Positions 18,064 through 26,700 of a stretch of 64,000 bases of DNA are shown piece after piece (within the stretch, counting starts at the first letter, position 1; every line of letters starts with the position of its first letter). The notes below the pieces were generated by a model. The model ran no database searches. It worked only from the letters and a program-made list of their open reading frames with translations, and was not told the origin of the DNA. Position numbers and translations under genes: made by a program. The stretch lies in assembly GCA_016710235.1 (NCBI GenBank), contig JADJLG010000001.1, positions 795,501 through 859,500 on the forward strand, given 5' to 3'. Source of the DNA: Saprospiraceae bacterium (GTDB lineage Bacteria > Bacteroidota > Bacteroidia > Chitinophagales > Saprospiraceae).

Positions 18064-18071
18064 TAATTTTG
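18064..18071 (+). promoter_or_regulatory. Promoter -7 box of fumC
   Basis: TAATTTTG fits TAnnTTTG and lies 22 bases before the chosen ATG of fumC. A correctly spaced TTG at -33 is not visible, so the match is partial. Its position also argues against the longer TTG-started reading frame, because the box would lie inside it. Confidence 0.5.
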
Positions 18072-18092
18072 CGGCCAATCAAATCTACAAAC

Positions 18093-19499
18093 ATGTCATT
18101 CAGGATAGAAAAGGACACCATGGGCACAGTACAGGTGCCTTCTGACGTATATTGGGGTGCACAAACGCAGCGCTCCATAGAAAACTTCAAAATCGCGAGG
18201 GATATCAATAAAATGCCCGCAGAAATTATCCAAGCTTTCGCCTACCTAAAAAAAGCAGCCGCCTTGACCAATAGAGACCTGGGAGTGCTAGCCCAGGACA
18301 AATGTGATCTGATCTGTAAAGTATGCGACGAAATATTGGCAGGAAGGCTTCAGGATCAATTTCCTTTGGTAGTCTGGCAAACCGGCTCAGGCACTCAATC
18401 CAATATGAATGTAAACGAAGTTGTGGCTTATAGAGCACATGTACTCCAAGGAGGATCTCTACTCGATGAGAAAAAAGCTATCCACCCCAATGATGACGTC
18501 AACAAGTCCCAGTCCTCCAATGATACTTTTCCTACCGCCATGCATATCGCGGCGTACAAAGTACTGATAGAAAATACCATTCCCGGATTGGAAACGCTGC
18601 GCAATACCCTACGCGTCAAAAGCAATGAATTCATGTCCATAGTCAAAATCGGACGCACCCATCTCATGGATGCGACTCCGCTTACTCTTGGACAAGAGCT
18701 ATCGGGATATGTTGCCCAATTGGATCATGGCATCAAGGCTATTAAAAATTCGTTGTCGCATTTGTCTGAATTGGCGTTGGGAGGTACTGCTGTAGGCACA
18801 GGAATCAATACGCCTCCCCATTATGCTGAAAAAGTAGCAGCACATATCGCCTTATTGACAGGGCTTCCGTTTGTCACAGCTCCCAATAAATTTGAAGCTC
18901 TGGCAGCACATGATGCTATCGTAGAATCTCATGGTGCTCTCAAAACTGTAGCTTGTAGTTTGATGAAAATTGCAAATGATATCAGGCTGCTCGCTTCAGG
19001 ACCGAGATGTGGAATCGGCGAACTATACATACCTGACAATGAACCCGGTTCGTCTATCATGCCAGGGAAAGTTAACCCAACACAATGCGAAGCCATGACG
19101 ATGGTAGCGGCTCAGGTACTCGGCAATGACGTAGCGATCAACATTGGTGGAGCAACCGGTCATTTTGAGTTGAACGTGTTTAAACCTATGATGATTTATA
19201 ACTTCATTCACTCAGCAAGACTAATTGGTGAGGTATGTCAGTCTTTCAACGACAAATGTGCAGTAGGTATCGCTCCTTTACATGATAATATTCGCAAAAA
19301 TCTCGACAACTCTCTGATGCTAGTCACGGCACTTAATACCAGGATCGGATACTACAAAGCAGCAGAAATAGCTCAAACGGCGCACAAACAAGGCAAGACA
19401 CTCAAGCAAACAGCTGTAGACCTGGGTTACCTTACTTCAGAGGAGTTTGATAACTGGGTGAAACCGGATGAAATGGTTGGCCAAATTCAATCAAACTAA
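18093..19499 (+). CDS. fumC: Class II fumarate hydratase
   Basis: From the ATG at 18093 the protein has 468 residues, almost exactly the length of E. coli FumC. It starts RIEKDTMGTVQVPSDVYWGA and carries the substrate stretches GSGTQSNMNVNEV, HPNDDVNKSQSSNDTFPTA and the family signature GSSIMPGKVNPTQCE with its mobile catalytic loop. It catalyses fumarate to malate in the TCA cycle without an iron-sulfur cluster. An upstream TTG at 18069 would add eight residues but overlaps the probable promoter box. The M16 peptidase gene starts with TTG directly after the stop codon, so the pair may be translationally coupled. Confidence 0.96.
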   Translation: MSFRIEKDTMGTVQVPSDVYWGAQTQRSIENFKIARDINKMPAEIIQAFAYLKKAAALTNRDLGVLAQDKCDLICKVCDEILAGRLQDQFPLVVWQTGSGTQSNMNVNEVVAYRAHVLQGGSLLDEKKAIHPNDDVNKSQSSNDTFPTAMHIAAYKVLIENTIPGLETLRNTLRVKSNEFMSIVKIGRTHLMDATPLTLGQELSGYVAQLDHGIKAIKNSLSHLSELALGGTAVGTGINTPPHYAEKVAAHIALLTGLPFVTAPNKFEALAAHDAIVESHGALKTVACSLMKIANDIRLLASGPRCGIGELYIPDNEPGSSIMPGKVNPTQCEAMTMVAAQVLGNDVAINIGGATGHFELNVFKPMMIYNFIHSARLIGEVCQSFNDKCAVGIAPLHDNIRKNLDNSLMLVTALNTRIGYYKAAEIAQTAHKQGKTLKQTAVDLGYLTSEEFDNWVKPDEMVGQIQSN

Positions 19500-20753
19500 T
19501 TGGGCTTGAAGAATTACTCCAGGTTTGAACTTGACAATGGCATGCGTGTCCTTGTCAAACCGGACACTACGACACGGATGGCATCGCTGTGCATTTTGTA
19601 TTGTGTCGGATCCAGAGATGAGCATGCAGACAAAACGGGCTTAGCTCACTTGTTCGAACATCTTATGTTTTCAAATTGCGGCAAGGACATTGAATTTGAT
19701 GAGATTATTCAAAGCGCAGGTGGTGACAGCAATGCCTTTACAAATACAGATACAACGCAGTATTTCGATGTGGCCCCTGCTCAACATCTGGAGCTGCTGC
19801 TTCAGCTTGAAGCGACTCGGATGTCCGGATTTCAGGTACCTCCCAAGGAGCTCGCCACACAACAAAAGGTGGTCGTGGAAGAATTCAGCGAGCATTATCT
19901 CAACAATCCCTACGGCATGTTTTCGCACAGGCTTATGGCCCTTGCCTACAAAAAACATCCCTACAGATGGGCTGTCATAGGCATGACTCCTGAGCATATT
20001 GAAGCTGCAACTATGGATGATGTCAAGGCATTTTACTCAAGGTATTACAATGCTTCCAATGCGATTATGACCATATGTGGGGATGTAGATCCGGACCAGG
20101 TGATCGGATTGGTGAAAAAACATTTTGCCCACCTATCTCCGGGACCACAAAACCATGCTGTTTATCCACAAGAAGATCCTCGTACTGAAATTCAGATGGT
20201 CAATTACTATGAAGACATACCCGAAGAAGCTATTTTCATCGCACTTCCTGCACCAGCCAGACTGGAAGATGATTTTTACGCACTCGATTTTTTAACTGAT
20301 CTGTTGTCTGAAGGTAAGAGCTCCATATTATTCCGGGAGTTAAAAAAAGAACTTCAGATTTTTACCTCAATAGATTGTTATCTCACGGCATCAGCTGATC
20401 CGGGACTGATCATCATAGAAGGAAAATTAGTAGAGGGAGTTGACATTGAAACGGGTGAACGTGAAATCATGCGCGTCATAGATCGCTACAAGTCAGAGCT
20501 GATCAGTGACAGGCAATGGGCCAAATACCGCACCAAAAACGAGACAGCTTACCAATTTTCGCAAATGGGTGTTGTCAACCAAGCGCTTAATTTGTCGTAT
20601 GCGGAATGGTTGGGCAAGCCGGATCTGATCAATGATGAGCTTGAAAGGTATCTTGCCTTGACAAAAGAAGATATACAAAGAGTCGCTCAACAATATTTCC
20701 GCTGGGATATCGCGACCAAAATGTATTATCGCAAGCAGGTAGTCGAGGAATAA
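19500..20753 (+). CDS. M16 family zinc peptidase, single-domain pair type
   Basis: The 417-residue protein has the inverted zinc motif HLFEH (His50, Glu53, His54) inside GLAHLFEHLMFSN, followed by the distal Glu region around VVVEEFSEHYLNNPYGM. The C-terminal half is the second M16 fold (EEAIFIALPAPARLEDDFYALD). No signal peptide is seen, so it is cytoplasmic, unlike the 952-residue exported paralogue at 45803. The start is TTG immediately after the fumC stop, which fixes it by context. Substrate is unknown; relatives degrade short peptides. Confidence 0.87.
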   Translation: MGLKNYSRFELDNGMRVLVKPDTTTRMASLCILYCVGSRDEHADKTGLAHLFEHLMFSNCGKDIEFDEIIQSAGGDSNAFTNTDTTQYFDVAPAQHLELLLQLEATRMSGFQVPPKELATQQKVVVEEFSEHYLNNPYGMFSHRLMALAYKKHPYRWAVIGMTPEHIEAATMDDVKAFYSRYYNASNAIMTICGDVDPDQVIGLVKKHFAHLSPGPQNHAVYPQEDPRTEIQMVNYYEDIPEEAIFIALPAPARLEDDFYALDFLTDLLSEGKSSILFRELKKELQIFTSIDCYLTASADPGLIIIEGKLVEGVDIETGEREIMRVIDRYKSELISDRQWAKYRTKNETAYQFSQMGVVNQALNLSYAEWLGKPDLINDELERYLALTKEDIQRVAQQYFRWDIATKMYYRKQVVEE

Positions 20754-21329
20754 TTTTATCAATGAAATTATTCTTACCGGAATGACTGTCCTTTTACTTT
20801 ACGAATCACTGTAAGGAGACTTTGTACTTGAGTCATAACAAGTCAATTCTGCACCAAAACTCCTGGTATAGATCTTTGAATAAATGTGTTGCAATTCCCA
20901 AGTTAATATCTTTGATTGCTCCTAACTGAAATTCGATAACGAGCATATTTTCTAAATGCTCCGTTCTTATTCCAAATCATTGATTTTGTAGCCAATTTGG
21001 TACATAGTACCAAATATTAAATAGCCCAATTTTCCCCTTCTTTAAAAGCCTCTTCTTTGTTACAAATCCTCCCTGATGTGACCTACACCAGTTCCGTTTT
21101 GCGTCTGGAACAGAATTATAAATATTGAAATATTTTAGACAATTTAATTCATGGAAATGGTATAATCGCTCTTCCTCACTAGAATTTGGGGTTGCTTCTC
21201 GCTTGATTCCCACCACGAATCTCAAATGCAATAATTGGGAGCAAAAAATAAATTGATCAGAATACTGCCATTCATATTTTCATAGTGCAATAATTTGGCA
21301 ATTCAAACAATTGATTTTCAAATTGTCCA
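20754..21329. other. About 580 bases without a gene
   Basis: One short minus-strand frame (20977-21231) has no recognisable content and is not called. The end of the gap carries the promoter box of the esterase gene. Confidence 0.5.
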
Positions 21330-21337
21330 TATCTTTG
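21330..21337 (+). promoter_or_regulatory. Promoter -7 box of the double-esterase gene
   Basis: TATCTTTG is a full match to TAnnTTTG and lies 17 bases before the ATG. The best TTG upstream, at 21311-21313, is 16 bases away, slightly shorter than the usual 19-21. Confidence 0.55.
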
Positions 21338-21353
21338 GAAAAAACCAATTAAA

Positions 21354-23654
21354 ATGAAAAAATTATTTATTACGGCACTGTTTTTTTGCGCTACAGTGTT
21401 ACTTTATGCACAAGCTGGCATGAAACTGCGCATGACAACCCTGGTAGAAGGTGAAAACAGGGAGTATTTCCTACATATTCCAAGTAGTTACGATGGGAAA
21501 ACTGATGTTCCATTGGTATTTATGCTCCACGGTACAGGAGGTGATGGTGAAAAAATGTATGACATTTCAGGATGGGCAGAACTTGCCGAAAAAGAAAATT
21601 TTATTGCGGCATTTCCCAGCTCTATGCGTTATAAAATCATTGACACAGACAGCCTGAAAATAACCACAAAATGGAATACAACTCCTGATGCAGAATGGAC
21701 ATTCCAACCCGGTGAAGTCGGTAAAGATGACATTAAATTTTTGAAAAAAGTCATCCAGGAAATGATAGGTAATTATCGGATAGATACCAAGCGAATTTAC
21801 CTCAACGGTTTCAGCAATGGAGGCGCGATGGCAGCAAAATGCACCATAGAAATGAGTGACATTGTGGCAGCAGTATGTGAAAATGCAGGCTCATTTCATC
21901 TGGATACGGTTTATGTTCCCAATCGAATTTTACCTACTTTATATCAAGTGGGAAACAAAGATTATGGCCCGGGAAATGATGGACCTGAAGCGCCTATGCT
22001 CTATTTTGACTCTTTGATCTCCACACCTAGGTTAAATTACCGCAACGGCAAACTTCAATTAATAGCACAAAATCATATCAGAAATTTCCAATTGCGGGAA
22101 AACCACAGTATCGTCGGTGACTCGAATTTAGCATTGGTCGCCACCTATCTCCCACAAGACAGTACGGCCAACCATGAATTCAAATATATATTCGTCAAAG
22201 GCCTGGGTCACAGTTACCCCAATTGGGCTCCGGCAGAACACTGGAAATGGTTGAAAAAATACACATTGGATCAATCAGGAAATTCCCAATTTACTCTCAT
22301 TACTGAAAATGGTTACGGAGGAGGTAATTACGATGAAGGAGACCAAGTACATATTTGGTCTGAGCAGAGAGATGATCAGGTGTTTACACAATGGACCGGA
22401 GATGTGCAGTATTTGGAATCTCCTAATGAATATCACTCCAAAGTGAGCATTCCAAATAAAAATATCAGAGTGACCGCACAATTTGCAAAACTCAGCCCAA
22501 ACATGGTCATGAAATCATTCAATGTACAGGCCGCTGAGAGAAATAAATTGGTATATTTTTATATTCCGCCAGACTTGAAATCTACTAAAGGTTTGGTGTG
22601 GTTTTTTCATGGAACCAATGGATCCGCGGAAAATTTTACCTCAGATCCGGAAACCAAACAGATGATCAATTTACTGATGGTCAATCAGTATGCTATCGTG
22701 GCATTGACCAGCGAAGAAAGTGAGTTCAACATCGATATGAACAATGATGGTTACTATAGGTGGTCTTATGGAATCGATTCGACATTGATCGATATCGCCA
22801 ATGTCCGTGCCATCAGAGATAGTTTGATCAACCGAAAACTGATTGATTCAAAACTGGCTCAATATGCAGTGGGCTGGTCTGCCGGTGGAGCGTTCACCGA
22901 ATTTATTTCAAACACGCTTGGATGGAATACTGCCATCAATCACACTTCAAGTGGAAGTACAGCCCTTTCACTAAATTCGCAGGTGCAAGTCCCTTTTCTC
23001 ATCTCAATCAATGAAAATGACAATAACCCGAACGTTGGCGCTCAAGGAAATCTCGAAGCAAAACAAAACATTGAAAATTATAAAAACAGAGGTGCATGCG
23101 CGCAACTTCATGAGCAACTGAAAGCTCCACTTTATCCTGAAAGATTCGATCGCTCCAATATGATTGACATTGGACTATCGAGAGAAATTTTCAGGGAAAT
23201 TCAAAAAAACAATCTTTTGGATGAAAATAATTATTTCAAAGGATTGTTTTCACAACTGCTAGCGGCAGTGCAAAATAACCCAGGTGCATTTCCTGTCATT
23301 ATCGCTTTGTCAGCAGAGCAGAAGGAAGCCGTGCAAAGTCAAATTGAAGTCACCAACGCAGAACACAAATTCAAGGCGGATATCAACTACAGGACATTGC
23401 AGTTCATGGAACATTTTTGTAGTCCAAATACTTCAATTCAAGAAGAAAATCTAGAAGGGTTAATGAAGATTTATCCAAATCCAAGTTATTCGGAAGTAAA
23501 AATCGAAGGCAATTTTTCTGAATGGTCTTTGCATGATTTGCGTGGGAGAATCATGCTCAAAGGTAATGATGCTATAGTGGAATTAGAAGGAATTTCTGTT
23601 GGTATCTATATATTGAAAGTGGACAAAAAGATATTCAAACTAGTCAAACTTTAA
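21354..23654 (+). CDS. Secreted PHB-depolymerase-type esterase, two hydrolase domains, T9SS-sorted
   Basis: The 766-residue protein starts with a signal peptide cleaved near residue 20 (LLYAQ). Residues about 30-290 form an alpha/beta hydrolase related to polyhydroxybutyrate depolymerase and feruloyl esterase: oxyanion region FMLHGTGGDGE and nucleophile elbow GFSNGG with Ser154. A beta-rich Divergent-InlB-like linker follows (GYGGGNYDEGDQVHIWSEQ). Residues about 400-650 form a second hydrolase-like domain with WFFHGTNGS and the elbow GWSAGG around Ser509. The last 75 residues (MKIYPNPSYSEVKIEG onward) are a T9SS type A sorting domain. Two intact-looking elbows in one chain suggest a tandem enzyme acting on polymers outside the cell; the substrate is unproven. 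Confidence 0.82.
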   Translation: MKKLFITALFFCATVLLYAQAGMKLRMTTLVEGENREYFLHIPSSYDGKTDVPLVFMLHGTGGDGEKMYDISGWAELAEKENFIAAFPSSMRYKIIDTDSLKITTKWNTTPDAEWTFQPGEVGKDDIKFLKKVIQEMIGNYRIDTKRIYLNGFSNGGAMAAKCTIEMSDIVAAVCENAGSFHLDTVYVPNRILPTLYQVGNKDYGPGNDGPEAPMLYFDSLISTPRLNYRNGKLQLIAQNHIRNFQLRENHSIVGDSNLALVATYLPQDSTANHEFKYIFVKGLGHSYPNWAPAEHWKWLKKYTLDQSGNSQFTLITENGYGGGNYDEGDQVHIWSEQRDDQVFTQWTGDVQYLESPNEYHSKVSIPNKNIRVTAQFAKLSPNMVMKSFNVQAAERNKLVYFYIPPDLKSTKGLVWFFHGTNGSAENFTSDPETKQMINLLMVNQYAIVALTSEESEFNIDMNNDGYYRWSYGIDSTLIDIANVRAIRDSLINRKLIDSKLAQYAVGWSAGGAFTEFISNTLGWNTAINHTSSGSTALSLNSQVQVPFLISINENDNNPNVGAQGNLEAKQNIENYKNRGACAQLHEQLKAPLYPERFDRSNMIDIGLSREIFREIQKNNLLDENNYFKGLFSQLLAAVQNNPGAFPVIIALSAEQKEAVQSQIEVTNAEHKFKADINYRTLQFMEHFCSPNTSIQEENLEGLMKIYPNPSYSEVKIEGNFSEWSLHDLRGRIMLKGNDAIVELEGISVGIYILKVDKKIFKLVKL

Positions 23655-23682
23655 CCCCGATTTCTGAAAGTAAATTCTACAT

Positions 23683-23724
23683 CTATCCATAGCTGTTGAA
23701 CTAAAAATCAATAGCTATGGATAG
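23683..23724. repeat. Perfect 12-base inverted repeat between convergent genes
   Basis: CTATCCATAGCT at 23683-23694 and its reverse complement at 23713-23724 enclose an 18-base loop. It lies 28 bases behind the esterase stop and 44 bases before the end of the opposing metalloprotease gene. No T-run follows, so it may act as a bidirectional, factor-assisted transcription end or protect mRNA 3' ends. Confidence 0.6.
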
Positions 23725-23768
23725 TATCTCCAAATATACTTGATTTTGCTTTAATTTATTTCAAGAAT

Positions 23769-26700
23769 TTATCTTATCAATTGAATATCAGTTGTTCGTT
23801 TTAACTTTTTCCCTGATTTTAAAGTGAACACAGCATCCAGTACATAAACTGCAACCGGACAATCCTTCGATCTGAAAGTTCCATCCCAAGGAATATAATC
23901 TGAAAATTTCTTCTCCTTAGTCTCGTAAACCAGTTCACCCCATCTGTCAAAAATTTGGATATGGTTAATAAAAATATCCTCAGACTCTGAATATATATCT
24001 AAAAAATCATTGAGTTGGTCGCCATTTGGTGAAAAGACATTTGGAATAAAAACCTGAAAATTTTCTTGCTTTATGAGCACAACCAAATCGAATTCTTGTT
24101 CACACCCATTTTTATCTTGTACAACTAGATGGATCATCCCCGGACGATCTGCTACAAGCTCAGTATGAATACAATTATCGCAGGATAAGCTTAAATCCGA
24201 AGTCCACAAAACCTGAGAAACTTCATTTTCGGAGAGGTAATTTAGTTTCAAACTCTCTCCTTCAATTGCGTAAATTGTATCCGGAATTTTCGGTAGAATT
24301 GAAGTATAAAATATTAAATGAGTAATTAAAAGACTATCACAATTATCCACTGATTCTAGTGACTCAGTATAAGTTAAAGGTTCTTTAATCCATTGCATTC
24401 CGATTTTTATACTATCTCCTGAACACAAGAATACTTCACGAAAATCATGAAAACTTGGTTTAACTTCTATCCAAATACTATCATTGGTCAGGCAATTGTT
24501 CATATCCCAAGCGCTTAATTGTAACCATTGATTTTGCTCGCAAATGATTTTAAGGTCTAAACAGGTATCACATGCCAATTTTACATTAGATTGCCAAATT
24601 CTATTATTACTTCCAGTTGCAGAAAAATTGAGAATATCACCTTTACATTGCTTTTTGTCTCCACCTAAATCTACAGGAGCCAGTGGAAATGTAATAAGAT
24701 GCAGGTAATACAAGGAATCACAGGATAACTGGCTTTTTATAGAATGTAAGTATACCTGTCCTGGTTTTCTCCATTTTCCAAACCAAAAAACGGAGTCACC
24801 ATTGCAAGCATGGAACGTATCTCTTTTTTGATAGGCTGATAGAACATCTAATGTTAAAGTATCCACAACCCAACACTGGGATTGGGTCAGTGCATTAAGG
24901 ATATACTGATTTTTTGTATTACTAGGTTTAATCAATACTTGAGCGCAAGTATCACATCTAATGTCTGCAGAATTTTCCCAATTGTAATCTAAAAATCCAG
25001 TTAACTGGAAAGATATACTATCTCCCTCACAAATTGGTAGAAAATCAGGTAATTCCAATTTTGAATTATCATATCGAATCTGATATTCGACAATTGAATC
25101 ACAAGAGTATGTATTTTGAAGACTATCTGCGTATATTCCTTGATTTTTTATCCATTGTTTGCCAATACGAATAGAGTCCCCTTCACAGATAGTTTTATCC
25201 AACTTGGTAAAAGATGTCGGAAGTTCAAGCAAAAGGATACTATCATGGAAAATACACATCGAATCAGTGGTTACAGTAACGAAAAAACTTTCAGGAAAAC
25301 GTGTGGGGCTAACAAAAGGATTAGGACAATTCAGACAAGACAAATCTGGCGAATTGCGCCATTTTACATTTCCCGCTAAATTTACAGATAATTGAACAGA
25401 ATTTCCAGGACAAATAAATTTGTCATTTCCCAAATCTAGGCGACTTGTGTCGATGCTAATAAAATGTTCTACAATAGTATCACATGCACCACCAATACCA
25501 TAAGAATAGATAAGCATACTGTCACGATCGATGTTGACACCATTGATTGAAATAGATTCTCCACGACATAAAAAATCAAATTTCTTTATTTTGTGCTTTT
25601 CCTTTACGAAAATATTAATTGAATCGTAAGAGTAACAATGATCATTATATTTTCCGTAAATTTCTAGCTTGCCAGAACTATCCGGCAAGAAGTGAATTGT
25701 ATTGCATGTATCACAATTCAAGTCAAAATTCCCCTTCCATAATAATTGTTGAAATTGCACAGTAAATGTTAGGCTATCCCCTTTGCATACTTCAATATCA
25801 TGACCCAATTCTATTTTACTAGCGACGAGTAGAGTAAAGGTAATTGAATCTCTTACTACATTACCACATTGATCCTGTACCTCTACCCAATAAGTTCCCG
25901 GAGCCAACACAGTAAAAATACTATCAATTGATCCATCAATCCATTTATATGAGCTAAACTCAGGCGAAGCAACAAGTCTCACACTTTCAAAATCACAGAT
26001 TTGTTTATCAGGCCCAAGATCAATTATTGGATCTTGAGGAGTTTGGATCACAAATAGATTGTTTCTATAATTACATTCATTAATCACAAAATAAGCATCC
26101 AAATCGTTTGGTGGAAATGGTGTCACTGAGAATAATTGTGTATTCAATACTAAAAAAACTTGATTCGCAAGGGGTTTAATTAATTGTAAGATGATCTCTT
26201 TACAACTGTCTTTTCCTAATTGAATAAATCCAGAATTGATTCTTGCAATCAAATTGCATGAAGTGCTAAATGGATTTTGGTCAAATACTGAAATATATAA
26301 ACTGTCATTTACATTGGATGGTCCTTGATTGCATATGGAAACGTGAAGGATTAAAGAGTCAGCACTACATTTTGTGGAACTATTGATAAATGCAATGTCT
26401 GATCCGCTTTTTTGAAGATAAGAATATTGATTCAGAAATTTATTATGATTCTGAGGCAAATGGCTTTTTTGTTGATATTGAGGAATGGTGAGATCATCAT
26501 TTACATTAACATTGTTATAGATGAGTTGATTCCATACGGGTCTTGTAAAGGTCCAAGATCCGGGGGCAGCTTCCAAACAAATCAGCTGACCATCGCAACT
26601 AAACAATAGTTCTGCCTCCAAATCTCCGTCAATATCTGCTACGGTTGGATACTCATATCCTGTACCTGTTGGACAGGGGTAACTAAAAATTATTGCACCT

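Noticed and set aside
20977..21231. 84-codon minus-strand frame in the gap after the M16 peptidase
   Set aside because: No motif, no promoter, gap otherwise looks non-coding.
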